A stretch of 64,000 nt of DNA from Clostridium sp. CAG:440 (GTDB lineage: Bacteria > Bacillota > Clostridia > TANB77 > CAG-508), in contig FR898652.1 of NCBI GenBank assembly GCA_000437215.1, positions 3,837-67,836 of the forward strand. Direction: 5' to 3'. Made by a program: the position numbers and the translations under genes. A model generated the notes under the pieces. That model was given only the letters and a program-made list of their open reading frames with translations, did no database searches and was not told the origin of the DNA. Shown here piece after piece: positions 1 through 9,012 of the stretch (position 1 is the first letter of the stretch; every line of letters begins with the position of its first letter).

Positions 1-354
1 ACTCCAGTCACTTGAACCATGTTCAATATCTGAATATTCATGTTTTGGAGCAGATTTTACAAAACCAATAAAGAAAAATATTGAATAAAACAATGTAAAT
101 CCTATTTCAATTTTGAAAAATTCTCCTATTGCTCCTTTTTCTATAATTTTCCCAATAACGCTAAAAGGCCTTTGAATTGCGTTACCAAACATTTTCATGA
201 ATAGTTCGCCATTAAAGCCTCCTTTATATGTTGCTGCATATACACTATATGACAATGGCACAATAAATACTATGGTTATTATTACCCATAGTATTACACT
301 TATTATAAATGGTTTTCTATTTTTCTTTATTGCACCTTCAACCTTATAATTCAT
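1..354 (-). CDS. VirD4-like type IV coupling protein, N-terminal part (runs off the window)
   Basis: The reverse strand is open from an ATG at 354 to the window edge (118 codons). Residues about 19-43 and 81-100 form two membrane segments, followed by a charged stretch ending in EHGSSDWS. Two N-terminal membrane helices followed by an HGSxxW motif are typical of VirD4/TraG-type coupling ATPases of Bacillota conjugation systems; the Walker motifs would lie outside the window. AGAAGGTGA lies upstream of the start. Two small genes precede it in the same direction. The other secretion genes lie more than 30 kb away at 33.8-49.4 kb, so a common system is inferred, not shown. Confidence 0.7.
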   Translation of the reverse strand, partial: MNYKVEGAIKKNRKPFIISVILWVIITIVFIVPLSYSVYAATYKGGFNGELFMKMFGNAIQRPFSVIGKIIEKGAIGEFFKIEIGFTLFYSIFFFIGFVKSAPKHEYSDIEHGSSDWS

Positions 355-382
355 TAATAATCACCTTCTCTTTTGTAATAAA

Positions 383-616
383 TTATCTTGCCACTGTATC
401 TTCTTTTTCCTTTACACCATCATATGCTTTTATAGTTACACCTAAGTCTAAATCTGTACTTAAAATTCCAATTACTTTTGCAGAATTTGTTACTACTGTT
501 TTTACCGGTGCATCTTTTTTATTTTCCTTTTCTACTATTTGTACCATAGACATTACATCTATATCTACTTTATCATTAATCCCTGCTGGTTTTGATTTTG
601 CATTAGCATTTGCCAT
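383..616 (-). CDS. Small conserved-looking protein next to the coupling protein gene
   Basis: A 77-residue acidic/lysine-rich protein without a signal peptide or membrane segment. ATG 616 is preferred over the upstream TTG at 622 because GGAGGAGAATT precedes it at good spacing. I do not recognise the family. It sits 28 bp upstream of the VirD4-like gene in the same direction and is probably cotranscribed, so it may be an accessory factor of that system; this is inference from position only. Confidence 0.6.
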   Translation of the reverse strand: MANANAKSKPAGINDKVDIDVMSMVQIVEKENKKDAPVKTVVTNSAKVIGILSTDLDLGVTIKAYDGVKEKEDTVAR

Positions 617-631
617 AATCAATTCTCCTCC

Positions 632-1165
632 TTATTTTCCTTCTCTTATTTCGAATGCGAAATAAGACTTATATGGTTTTAACTTGCATTTTCCCTTTAC
701 TTCATTTGTTTTTTCATCAAAATAAAGTACAGGTTTTACTTCTTCTGTAGTTTCAGGGTCTATAATTGATATTGACCTTTTTAAATTTGGTGTATAGTCA
801 AAATCTTTATATTCCATTTCTTCTTCTGAATATAATGTGTTAAATTTAAAAGGTGTTGGTCTTTTTGTTATTTTTACTTCATTACCTAATAAAAGACCAG
901 AATTTATTACAACTTTATCTTGTGCAAAAGATAAAATTACTAGTTGATTTCCATCTTTTTGAGGTTCATTAACATAAAAAGTTTTTTTGTTGAAATTCCC
1001 AACCAATTCCTCTGTATGGTCTAATCTTTCAACTGTATATTTTGGATATTCATTCATAAACTCTTTTTCTGTTTTGTTTACTTGGTAAATAACAGTATTT
1101 ACCCCCTTTGGATCTGTAATGCTAAAGTGTTTTCCTTGCATCATCTCCATTTTTATACACCCCAT
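632..1165 (-). CDS. Hypothetical protein of about 172-177 residues
   Basis: Soluble, mixed-charge protein with no signal peptide or membrane segment. Either ATG 1165 or ATG 1150 could start it; GGGGTG precedes the inner one by a usual distance. Not recognised. It is the first gene of a short leftward group (this gene, the 77-residue protein, the VirD4-like gene) spaced 15-28 bp, so it is likely in one operon with them. Confidence 0.6.
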   Translation of the reverse strand: MGCIKMEMMQGKHFSITDPKGVNTVIYQVNKTEKEFMNEYPKYTVERLDHTEELVGNFNKKTFYVNEPQKDGNQLVILSFAQDKVVINSGLLLGNEVKITKRPTPFKFNTLYSEEEMEYKDFDYTPNLKRSISIIDPETTEEVKPVLYFDEKTNEVKGKCKLKPYKSYFAFEIREGK

Positions 1166-1260
1166 TCCTATGCCTTAATCCATAGTTTGTCTTCAGATTT
1201 AATCACTAATATTTATTATAATGTATTTTTGCTTATTTGTCAACATAATAGTATTATTAT

Positions 1261-2133
1261 TTAAACCTTAAGTCTTGGATTAAAGTTTGATATTTTATTT
1301 AGTTTTTCAAATATTGCCTTTTCTTCATCTGTTAACTCTTTTGGTACCATTATTTTTACTTCTGCAAATAAATCTCCTCTGCCACCATTTCCATCTTTAT
1401 AACCTTTATTTGGTATTTTTATTTTTTCACCTGTTTGCACACCTTGTGGTATATATATTTTTGTAGTTTCATCAATTGTAGGTATATCTATTTTTGTTCC
1501 TAAACTTGCCTCCCATGGAGTTAATAATAAATTAGTGTATATATCATATCCTTTTAAAATAAATTTATCATTGTTTTTTATATTAATTTGAATTAATAAA
1601 TCACCATTTTTTCCACCATTTTTTCCATGTTTTCCTTGACCAATTAGCCTTATTTTTTCTCCATCTCTTATTCCTTCTGGTAATTTTATTGATAGTGTTT
1701 TTGGTTTTCCATTATTATTTTTTAAAACTATTGTTTTTTCTTTTCCAAAAAAAGCATCCTCTAAACTTGCTTCTATTTTTGTTTCTATATTTTCACCTTT
1801 TATAGGGTCTTTTTTTTGTTTTACTTCTTGCTTATTTTCTATGTTTCCCAAAAACATTCCTATTATTGAGCTTTTTTCCATTTTATCTGATGATTTTTTT
1901 AATTTTCCTACACTACTATTCCATGTTCTATCATATTTTCTTTTTTGTGCTGGAGTAGATAATACTCTATAAGCTTCATTTATATCTTTTATTCTCTCCT
2001 CTGCTAAACTATCTCCAACATTTACATCTGGATGATATTTTTTTGCAGCAACTCTATATGCACTTTTTATTTCATCTATTGTTACTCTACTAGAATCTAA
2101 TTCTAGTATTTTATAATAATCTTTAAAAATCAT
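1261..2133 (-). CDS. DnaJ-type co-chaperone without zinc finger (CbpA-like)
   Basis: Residues 4-70 are a J domain with the HPD tripeptide (KKYHPDVN) that stimulates DnaK ATPase. After a spacer, residues about 110-290 match the DnaJ C-terminal peptide-binding beta domains (e.g. LPEGIRDGEKIRLIGQG and IPTIDETTKIYIPQGVQTG). The four CxxCxGxG zinc repeats of true DnaJ are absent, and at 290 aa it is CbpA-like. Start ATG with GGAGGATG just upstream. It stands alone, not beside dnaK or grpE, so it is likely an accessory J protein. Confidence 0.88.
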   Translation of the reverse strand: MIFKDYYKILELDSSRVTIDEIKSAYRVAAKKYHPDVNVGDSLAEERIKDINEAYRVLSTPAQKRKYDRTWNSSVGKLKKSSDKMEKSSIIGMFLGNIENKQEVKQKKDPIKGENIETKIEASLEDAFFGKEKTIVLKNNNGKPKTLSIKLPEGIRDGEKIRLIGQGKHGKNGGKNGDLLIQINIKNNDKFILKGYDIYTNLLLTPWEASLGTKIDIPTIDETTKIYIPQGVQTGEKIKIPNKGYKDGNGGRGDLFAEVKIMVPKELTDEEKAIFEKLNKISNFNPRLKV

Positions 2134-2221
2134 TTGACATCCTCCCTAAGGAAAGCTTTGCTTTTTATTGCCTTCATTTTTATATCTTATTTTTAGTATT
2201 CATATTATACCACAAAAAATT

Positions 2222-2249
2222 AAAAAATCCATAGTTTTATGGATTTTTT
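2222..2249 (-). terminator. Terminator after murF
   Basis: AAAAAATCCATA and TATGGATTTTTT form a hairpin with a short loop and T-runs on both sides. It lies immediately after the leftward murF stop codon at 2257. Confidence 0.8.
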
Positions 2250-2256
2250 ATTTATA

Positions 2257-3642
2257 TTATTTTATATTTTCTACTATGTCAAAAAACCTCATTCCATTTG
2301 ATGCTTTAAACAAAATTATATCATCTTTATTTATAATACTCTTTAATTTATCTACAATTTCATTTTTATCTTTAAAATAGAAAATATTTTCTTTATTCAT
2401 ACCTAAGCTTTCTGCTTGTTTAGCAATAAATTTTGCATTTTCCCCTGCACATATTAAAATATCTATTTTATTTTTATATACTTCTTCTCCAACATTTTTA
2501 TGTAATTGCTCTGAAAAACTTCCAAGTTCAAACATATCTCCAAGTACAGCAATTTTTCTTTTATTTTTGTATTCAGAAAGATTTTTTAATGATGCCTTCA
2601 TTGACTCAAAACTTGCATTATAACTATCATTAATAATTGTAGCTCCATTTTTTAAAGTACTTATATCCATCCTTTTATTTGTCAATTTAAATTCTTCAAT
2701 TCCTTTTATTATGGCCTCATCTTCTATATTTAAAAGTCTCCCTACCTCAATTGCACACAGACTATTTAATATAAAATGTTCTCCTCCAACAGGAACTTTT
2801 ACTTTATATTTCTTTTTATTATATTCATATGAAAAAATACTTTCATTTTCTTTTTTTATAATATCATTTGCCATTAAGTCACTTTTATTTTCAATTCCAT
2901 ATGTAATCATTTTTATATTTTCTTTATTTTTTTCATAATAATCATGAAGCATATCATTATCATTATTTAATACCAATAGTGGTTTTGTCATACCCTCTAA
3001 AATTTCCAACTTTGCCTTTAAAATATTTTGTCTAGATCCTAAATTTCCTATGTGTGATGTTCCAATATTAGTTATAACTGAAATAGTTGGTTTTGCAATT
3101 TTTGTTAAAAGACTAATTTCATTAAAATGATTCATTCCCATTTCAATAACAGCTGCCTCATGGTCTTTTAAATTTAATATTGTAAATGGTAGTCCAATAT
3201 TATTATTATTATTTCCTTCAGTTTTTAAGGTCTTATATTTTTTTGAAAGTACACTTGCAATAACATCTTTAGTACTTGTTTTTCCTACACTTCCTGTAAC
3301 CCCGACTACTGGTATATCATATAAACTTCTTTTATATTTTGCAATTTCATATAATGATTCTAATACATCTTTTGTCTTTATAATAATTTTATTTTTGTAT
3401 TTTGTTAAATCCTCTTTAGAAAAGTCTATATCTTGAACAATTACCGCTTTAGCACCTTTTTCTAGAGCTTGCTTCCAAAATTTATTTCCATCAAAATTTG
3501 CCCCTTTTATAGCAACATATGTATCATTTTCTTTAATTTGTCTTGTATCTTTTGAAAAGTTTTCTAAAACTTCTTCACAATCTCCTATAACTAATTTTCC
3601 TCCTGTAACTTTTAAAATGTCTTTTACTAATAATTTTTTCAT
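2257..3642 (-). CDS. murF: UDP-N-acetylmuramoyl-tripeptide--D-alanyl-D-alanine ligase (MurF)
   Basis: Cytoplasmic Mur ligase that adds D-Ala-D-Ala to the UDP-MurNAc tripeptide, the last cytoplasmic step of peptidoglycan stem synthesis. 461 aa, usual size. The N-terminal Mur domain is followed by the ATP loop VTGSVGKTSTKD (about 115-126), the central domain motif EMGMNHFNEI, and the C-terminal domain with NDSYNASFESMKASL. Start ATG with AGGTG upstream. Leftward, about 100 bp after the SASP gene with a hairpin between them, and closed by the terminator at 2222-2249. Confidence 0.96.
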   Translation of the reverse strand: MKKLLVKDILKVTGGKLVIGDCEEVLENFSKDTRQIKENDTYVAIKGANFDGNKFWKQALEKGAKAVIVQDIDFSKEDLTKYKNKIIIKTKDVLESLYEIAKYKRSLYDIPVVGVTGSVGKTSTKDVIASVLSKKYKTLKTEGNNNNNIGLPFTILNLKDHEAAVIEMGMNHFNEISLLTKIAKPTISVITNIGTSHIGNLGSRQNILKAKLEILEGMTKPLLVLNNDNDMLHDYYEKNKENIKMITYGIENKSDLMANDIIKKENESIFSYEYNKKKYKVKVPVGGEHFILNSLCAIEVGRLLNIEDEAIIKGIEEFKLTNKRMDISTLKNGATIINDSYNASFESMKASLKNLSEYKNKRKIAVLGDMFELGSFSEQLHKNVGEEVYKNKIDILICAGENAKFIAKQAESLGMNKENIFYFKDKNEIVDKLKSIINKDDIILFKASNGMRFFDIVENIK

Positions 3643-3698
3643 TTTTTCACCTCTTTTAAATTATATGATTATTGATTAAATTTTGCAATATATTTTTA

Positions 3699-3730
3699 AA
3701 GGGAAATAAAGTTTTTCCCTTATTTCCCTT
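3699..3730. repeat. Inverted repeat between the SASP gene and murF
   Basis: AAGGGAAATAA and TTATTTCCCTT form an 11-bp stem around a 10-nt loop. The following T-run is weak on both strands, so it could be a leaky terminator of the SASP gene or an RNA-stability element; not decided. Confidence 0.55.
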
Positions 3731-3742
3731 CATTTTTCATAT

Positions 3743-3922
3743 CTACTTATTTTCTACTGATCTGTTTGCTATTTCTATTGCCTTTGTTACAATGTTTCCA
3801 CAAGTTTTAGATGAAACGTTTTCCCAACTTCCTCCATCTTTTTTTACTTGATCATAGACACCTAATTCTTTTGCTATTTCTTCTCTTAAATTTTCAGATA
3901 TTAACTTACTATTTCTAGACAT
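3743..3922 (-). CDS. Small acid-soluble spore protein, alpha/beta type
   Basis: A 59-residue ORF absent from a simple length-filtered list. It has the SASP pattern: EEIAKELGVYDQV matches the germination protease (GPR) cleavage region EIAxxLG, and KTCGNIVTKAIEIANR matches the second conserved block (family: GNMVKRAIEIAEQ). These proteins coat and protect spore DNA and are degraded at germination. AGGAGGATGTT precedes ATG 3922. Such genes are usually transcribed in the forespore by sigma-G; I did not identify that promoter. This is good evidence that the organism sporulates. Confidence 0.88.
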   Translation of the reverse strand: MSRNSKLISENLREEIAKELGVYDQVKKDGGSWENVSSKTCGNIVTKAIEIANRSVENK

Positions 3923-4074
3923 AACATCCTCCTAACTAATAAAACTCAAATTAAAGTTTTATTAAAATTATTATTTGTATTTTTAAAAAAATTATTTTGG
4001 TAATTTTTATTTTTTTCACATTTCAATAAAAAATATGATATAATAAATTAGATAAATATTTAGGAGTATATTAA

Positions 4075-5616
4075 ATGTCACTAGAAAATAATTTAAAAGA
4101 AAAAGAAAATAAAATAGTAGAAATAAAAGAAAATGAAAATATAAGTACAGATATTATAGAAAACAAAAAAACTCTTAGTACATTATCAATATTTGGAATT
4201 TTGTTATCAATTTTTATTATAATATTATTAACAATATTTTTAATATTCTCATTTTCAAATATGAAAAATGAAAATATTTTTTCAGGAATATATATAAAAA
4301 ACATTGATGTTTCAAATTTAAGCAAAGATGATGCAACAAAAAAATTAAATGAATATATACAAAATTATCTACCAGAAGAAATAATTTTAAAACATGGTGA
4401 TTATGAAACATCTATAAATCTTTCAGATTTAAATATAAAATTTAATATAAATGAAGCAGTAGATTTATCATATAATATTGGTAGAAATAAAAATTTTATA
4501 AAAAATAATTTTGAAGTTTTATCTACACTAATTGTAAATAAAAATATTGAACCAACATTTTCATTAGATACAGAGCGTTTAAAAAAAGATTTAGATGATA
4601 TTTCAACAAAACTTCCTGACAAAATTATTGAGAGTAGTTATTATATAGATAATAACAATCTAATAATTACAAAAGGGCAAGATGGAAATATTGTTGATGT
4701 TTCTCAAATGATAACAGTTATAGAAAATAATATAAAAAACTTAAATGTTAAAGACAATAAAATTGAAATTATAACCAAATCAAAAAAGCCAAATGAAGTA
4801 GATATAGAAAAAATTTATAATGAAGTACATAAAGATGCTGTTGATGCCTATTTTACTCAAGAACCTCTTGCAGTATTTCCAAGTGAAAATGGAATAGATT
4901 TTGACATTTCTATAGAAGATGCAAAAAAATTATTAAATGAAAGTGAAAAAGAATGTACAATTCCACTTAAAGTTCTTTACCCAAATGTTACAACAAATAT
5001 GATTGGAAGCGAAGCTTTTCCAGATCAACTATCAAGCTTTTCAACTAATTATTCTGCCCAAAATGTAAATAGAACAACTAATTTAAGACTTGCTGCAAAC
5101 AAAATTAATGGAACTGTTGTTATGCCTGGTGAAGAATTTTCTTACAATAAAGTAGTTGGAGAAAGAACAATTGCTGCTGGTTACAAAGAGGCTCCAATTT
5201 ATGTTAGTGGTCGTGTTGAAGATGGTTTGGGTGGAGGAATTTGCCAAATAACAACCACATTATATAATGCTGTAGTTTATGCAAATCTTGAAATTACAGA
5301 AAGAACAAACCATCAATTTGTACCATCTTATGCAGGAGCTAGTAGAGATGCAACTGTAGTATATGGAGCAATAGATTTTAAATTTAAAAACAATAGAAAT
5401 TACCCTATAAAAATTCTTTGTTCTGTATCTTCTGGTGTTGCAAATTTTCAAATTTTAGGTTTAAAAACTTCAGAAGATTATGATGTAGAAATTTATTCTA
5501 GAATTACAAGTAAAACATCTTATAGTATAAATTCTGAAGCATACAAAATATTAAAAAAAGACGGGAATATTATTAGTCAATCTTTATTATCAAAAGATAC
5601 ATATAAAAGACATTAA
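4075..5616 (+). CDS. VanW/YoaR-family membrane-anchored protein
   Basis: 513 aa. A charged cytoplasmic N-terminus is followed by one membrane segment (about 40-63), so the rest is outside. Residues about 75-300 hold two repeats of the putative peptidoglycan-binding domain (PG_binding_4-like, ending in VSQMITVIE and ISIEDAKKLL). Residues about 340-470 are the VanW domain with GEEFSYNKVVGERT and DGLGGGICQITTTLYNA. The VanW function is unknown; such proteins are common in Clostridia and probably act on or bind the wall. TAGGAG precedes the ATG. Converges with ypeB on a shared terminator. Confidence 0.88.
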   Translation: MSLENNLKEKENKIVEIKENENISTDIIENKKTLSTLSIFGILLSIFIIILLTIFLIFSFSNMKNENIFSGIYIKNIDVSNLSKDDATKKLNEYIQNYLPEEIILKHGDYETSINLSDLNIKFNINEAVDLSYNIGRNKNFIKNNFEVLSTLIVNKNIEPTFSLDTERLKKDLDDISTKLPDKIIESSYYIDNNNLIITKGQDGNIVDVSQMITVIENNIKNLNVKDNKIEIITKSKKPNEVDIEKIYNEVHKDAVDAYFTQEPLAVFPSENGIDFDISIEDAKKLLNESEKECTIPLKVLYPNVTTNMIGSEAFPDQLSSFSTNYSAQNVNRTTNLRLAANKINGTVVMPGEEFSYNKVVGERTIAAGYKEAPIYVSGRVEDGLGGGICQITTTLYNAVVYANLEITERTNHQFVPSYAGASRDATVVYGAIDFKFKNNRNYPIKILCSVSSGVANFQILGLKTSEDYDVEIYSRITSKTSYSINSEAYKILKKDGNIISQSLLSKDTYKRH

Positions 5617-5641
5617 AAAAAGGAGCATGCTCCTTTTTTTA
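5614..5641. terminator. Bidirectional terminator between the VanW gene and ypeB
   Basis: AAAAAAAGGAGCATGCTCCTTTTTTT is nearly self-complementary (AGGAGCATGCTCCT core) with A/T-runs on both sides, so it can stop transcription from both convergent genes. It overlaps the stop codons of both. Confidence 0.85.
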
Positions 5642-6997
5642 CATTGTAAGTGTTCCATTTGGCGTATTTGTAATTATTAAAATGTCTTCCTCTTTTCCAT
5701 TTTCTGCATTTATATAGACTAAAAATTCTTGATTTTCAATTTTTCCCTTAAATTCATAACATAGTACTTCACTTTCCCATTCCGTTGGAATTACAGCAAG
5801 ACCTTCACTCATAATGTTTAATTCTTTATTTAATGTCTTTTTAGCCTCATCTTTACTAATTTTTATTTTACTTATATCTCTTACTGTATGATTATTTAAA
5901 TATCCCGTTGTTTCAATTCCTAATATTCTTCCATCATCTAATGCAACTTTTACTTTTATTAAGTCTGGATACATTATGACTCCATCTTGCTCATACGCAT
6001 AATTTATCGTAAGCATTCCTTCTTGTTTTAAATAATATGTTTCTTTCATATTTTTAAAACCTTTTTCATCAAGATATTTACTTCCATTTTTTACTGCATC
6101 CTCATAAGATATAATTTCTGAATTTACCTCTCTATTCCCATTCATATAAATAATATGTCCACCTTTTTTTGAAATAGAAACATTTATATTATCACATTCT
6201 TCAGTTTTTAATGAGAAATTGTATGATGGAATATTTGCATTTTCTGCAAATCCCAAACTATTAATTTCTTTTATTTTTTCTTTGCCAATAAATTCTTCTA
6301 CTTTTAGTTTTGCAGTTTCTTCTGTTATATCATCTCCTGTAAGCCCTTTCTTTTCTTTACTTGTTATATGTTCAGAAAATGCACCATCATATATTAAACC
6401 AGAATATTCATGAAAATTTTCTTCCATATTTTTAAAACTATCTTTAGATATATTTGAAACTTGTTTTGCAAAATTTACATTTTCATCTTTTGTTAAATCC
6501 TTCCAATTAACTCTTCCACTATTTATATCTTCTGAAAGTTGTGTTAATGTATTTTCTAGTTCAACACTATATTGGTGTAATTGTTTTAAATTTTTCAAAT
6601 CATCTTGTGTTAAATCCTCATCATATATATTTTTTCTAGATAATGAGTAACTATAATCACTTACTTGATTTAAAAATTTTTCTGTATTTTCTAATTCTTG
6701 ACTTTCAACAGGAAGCATAGACAAACAACTTTGTGCAAGATTTGCTTCTCTCCATAAATGTGTTAATGTTTCAGCTCCTCTTTCAGATGTAGTTGAAACT
6801 AATGATTTTGCAAGATATGCTTCAACATTTTGAACATAATCAACTAATTCATAAAAAGCCATATTAAATGAATTTTCTGATGTTCTTGTTATTTCTTCTT
6901 GTTTTTTATAAAGTGTAATTCCAAGTGTTGCAATCACCAATAATAATATAATTGTAAATGCTTTTAAAAAGCCTTCATTTATTTTTAATTTTTTCAT
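5639..6997 (-). CDS. ypeB: Germination protein YpeB
   Basis: 452 aa. One N-terminal membrane anchor (about 12-30), a helical extracytoplasmic region, then two PepSY-like domains near the C-terminus. The family motif ERGAETLTHLWREANLAQ is clear. YpeB stabilises and localises the cortex-lytic enzyme SleB in the dormant spore. Encoded directly after sleB (42 bp gap), the usual order, and both are normally made in the forespore under sigma-G. Confidence 0.93.
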   Translation of the reverse strand: MKKLKINEGFLKAFTIILLLVIATLGITLYKKQEEITRTSENSFNMAFYELVDYVQNVEAYLAKSLVSTTSERGAETLTHLWREANLAQSCLSMLPVESQELENTEKFLNQVSDYSYSLSRKNIYDEDLTQDDLKNLKQLHQYSVELENTLTQLSEDINSGRVNWKDLTKDENVNFAKQVSNISKDSFKNMEENFHEYSGLIYDGAFSEHITSKEKKGLTGDDITEETAKLKVEEFIGKEKIKEINSLGFAENANIPSYNFSLKTEECDNINVSISKKGGHIIYMNGNREVNSEIISYEDAVKNGSKYLDEKGFKNMKETYYLKQEGMLTINYAYEQDGVIMYPDLIKVKVALDDGRILGIETTGYLNNHTVRDISKIKISKDEAKKTLNKELNIMSEGLAVIPTEWESEVLCYEFKGKIENQEFLVYINAENGKEEDILIITNTPNGTLTM

Positions 6998-7039
6998 AAT
7001 TAATATACGTATAAAACTATACGATTCTCCTTTCCTATT

Positions 7040-7570
7040 TTATTTACAAAATCTGTGTTTTCCTATTACCTTTACTAATGGCCTTGACCATATCCACTTA
7101 TTAGTTGCTGTGTCTGGATTAAAATAATATATACACCCTCCAGTTGGATCCCATCCATTAATTGCATCTCTTGCTGCTTTATAAACTGTCGAATTTTCAC
7201 TAATTGGTGAATTTATTTGACCATCTGATACAGCTGTAAAAGCTCCAGCTTGATAAATTACTCCAGATATACTATTTGGAAATTGCGAGCTCTTTACTCT
7301 ATTTAATATAACTGCTCCAACTGCTACTTGTCCTTCATATGGTTCTCCCCTTGCTTCACCATTTATTGCCCTTGCCATTAATTGAATATCTGATGAATTT
7401 GTTGCTTTTGCATAACTTGTATTTTCTAATTTATTTTGATCTGAAACAATAGTAAATATAGTTCCTATAATTAATAAAATACACATGACTAACATTATTT
7501 TTCTTAAATTTTTCAAAATATCCCTCATTTCTATATTTAGCTTAATTTTATATTTACATATATTTTGCAT
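7040..7570 (-). CDS. sleB: Spore cortex-lytic enzyme SleB
   Basis: Cell-wall hydrolase (Hydrolase_2 family lytic transglycosylase) that degrades spore cortex during germination. Catalytic domain at about 60-176 with ARAINGEARGEPYEGQVAVG containing the catalytic glutamate, ending in a conserved HRFCK. One hydrophobic export segment precedes it (about 27-43). At up to 176 aa it lacks the N-terminal peptidoglycan-binding domain of Bacillus SleB. Start is uncertain: ATG 7570 and ATG 7528 both have weak ribosome binding sites. First gene of the sleB-ypeB pair. Confidence 0.92.
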   Translation of the reverse strand: MQNICKYKIKLNIEMRDILKNLRKIMLVMCILLIIGTIFTIVSDQNKLENTSYAKATNSSDIQLMARAINGEARGEPYEGQVAVGAVILNRVKSSQFPNSISGVIYQAGAFTAVSDGQINSPISENSTVYKAARDAINGWDPTGGCIYYFNPDTATNKWIWSRPLVKVIGKHRFCK

Positions 7571-7648
7571 TTATTTAATAAAAATATTCCAAAATTTATA
7601 AAATTTTGATAAAATAAATAAAAAGTTGTTAAATAGATGGAGGTTATA

Positions 7649-8776
7649 ATGAAAAAGATTTTGATTTTTTATGCATCATATGGTGGTGGTCATCTATCTG
7701 CTGCAAAATCCATAGAAAATGTAATAAACACAAATTATAAAGATACACAAACAAAATTAATAGATTGTATGAAATATGTAAATAAAGGTGTAGAAAAGTT
7801 AACTACAGCAGCTTATAGGCAAATGGCAAAAAAGGCACCTTGGGCATGGGGGCATATTTATTCAGCATCACAAAAAGGAATTCTTGCACATATTTCTACA
7901 AGATCAAATAAAATTATGGCAGTTAAGCTTTTAAAACTTTTAAAGGAGGAAAAGCCAGATTTAGTAATTTCTACACATCCATTTGGAAGCCAAATGTGTA
8001 GTTATTTAAAAAGAAAGCAAAAAGTAGATTTTGAGCTTGCAACTATAATGACAGATTTTGCACCACATGATCAATGGCTTGTTGGTCATGATTTTACAAA
8101 TTATTATTTTGTAGCACACGAAAAAATGAAAGATTACCTAGTTTCTAAAGGTATTGATAAAAATAAGGTATTTGCAACAGGAATTCCTTTATCTGATAGA
8201 TTTTTACAAAAATACGATAAAAAAGAAATTTTAAAGCAATTGGAATTTGAAGACAATAAAAAAATAGTTTTATTCTTTGGTGGTGGAGAATTTGGATTAG
8301 GTAAAACCAAAACAGTTCAAATTTTTAAATCATTTATAGAAGACTTCAATGATTTACAAATAATTGCAATTGCAGGAAAAAATCTAAAAATGAAAGAAAA
8401 CTTTGAAAAAATAGTAGACGAATTTAATAAACAATCACAAGTTAGAGTTTTGGAATACACAAATAAAGTTCCAGAATTTATGAGTATTTCTGATATAGTT
8501 GTAACAAAACCTGGCGGGCTTACCACAACAGAAAGTTTAGCTTCTAATTTACCTATGATTATAATTAATCCAATCCCTGGTCAAGAAGAAGAAAATGCAG
8601 AATTTTTAGAAAGTAAAGGAATTGCAAAATGGATTAAAAAAGATGATAATCCAAAAGAAATTTTAGAAAATATAATTAATAACCAAGAAAAATTGGATTC
8701 TATGAAAAAAAATACTAGTTTATTAGCAAATAAATATTCTACACATGATATTTGCTCTATATTATTAAAAAAGTAA
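7649..8776 (+). CDS. MGDG-synthase/UgtP-type diacylglycerol glycosyltransferase
   Basis: GT28-type glycosyltransferase, 375 aa. The N-terminal MGDG-synthase domain starts FYASYGGGHLSAAKSI; the C-terminal domain has the nucleotide-sugar-binding region VVTKPGGLTTTESLA. The family transfers glucose or galactose from a UDP-sugar to diacylglycerol, giving glycolipids or lipoteichoic acid anchors on the inner membrane face. ATG 7649 is chosen because TGGAGG sits upstream; the ATG at 7637 overlaps that site. Sugar specificity cannot be told from sequence. Ends at a strong terminator. Confidence 0.9.
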   Translation: MKKILIFYASYGGGHLSAAKSIENVINTNYKDTQTKLIDCMKYVNKGVEKLTTAAYRQMAKKAPWAWGHIYSASQKGILAHISTRSNKIMAVKLLKLLKEEKPDLVISTHPFGSQMCSYLKRKQKVDFELATIMTDFAPHDQWLVGHDFTNYYFVAHEKMKDYLVSKGIDKNKVFATGIPLSDRFLQKYDKKEILKQLEFEDNKKIVLFFGGGEFGLGKTKTVQIFKSFIEDFNDLQIIAIAGKNLKMKENFEKIVDEFNKQSQVRVLEYTNKVPEFMSISDIVVTKPGGLTTTESLASNLPMIIINPIPGQEEENAEFLESKGIAKWIKKDDNPKEILENIINNQEKLDSMKKNTSLLANKYSTHDICSILLKK

Positions 8777-8783
8777 CAATTGT

Positions 8784-8817
8784 AAAAACACCTCATAATA
8801 TATATTGAGGTGTTTTT
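8784..8817 (+). terminator. Terminator/attenuator after the glycosyltransferase gene
   Basis: AAAACACCTCA and TGAGGTGTTTT form an 11-bp stem with an AT-rich loop followed by TTTTT. The 3' arm contains GAGGTG, which is also the only ribosome binding site for the small gene beginning at 8819. Confidence 0.85.
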
Positions 8818-8818
8818 A

Positions 8819-9004
8819 TTGTATTTTGAAAATTTATCAGCTAATAATTTAGTTGGACTTGCAAGCTCTCTTGCTATTGCAATTTCAAATGATTTAGATA
8901 GTGAGCAATCTGGCCTTTTAGCTGCATTTTTAACTGCTGTTGCAGATAATTTAGCTATAATTGCAATTCAAAAAGCAAAAGAAGAGTCAAATAACTCCTC
9001 TTAA
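8819..9004 (+). CDS. Small helical conserved-looking protein (61 aa)
   Basis: Likely starts at TTG 8819, six bases after GAGGTG in the terminator hairpin; a GTG at 8810 has no ribosome binding site. The sequence is two amphipathic/hydrophobic helices rich in Ala, Leu and Ile (LVGLASSLAIAISNDL, LLAAFLTAVADNLAIIA). It resembles small Clostridia-specific proteins of unknown function of about 60 aa. No export signal is obvious. Converges with recR. Confidence 0.65.
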   Translation: MYFENLSANNLVGLASSLAIAISNDLDSEQSGLLAAFLTAVADNLAIIAIQKAKEESNNSS

Positions 9005-9012
9005 TTTAAATA

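Noticed and set aside
309..665. Rightward ORF of 118 codons
   Set aside because: It lies across three better-supported leftward genes and has only hydrophobic low-complexity sequence typical of the antisense of AT-rich genes; the same applies to many other long frames opposite real genes.
3699..3730. Riboswitch upstream of murF
   Set aside because: Only a simple hairpin is present; no conserved riboswitch core could be recognised.
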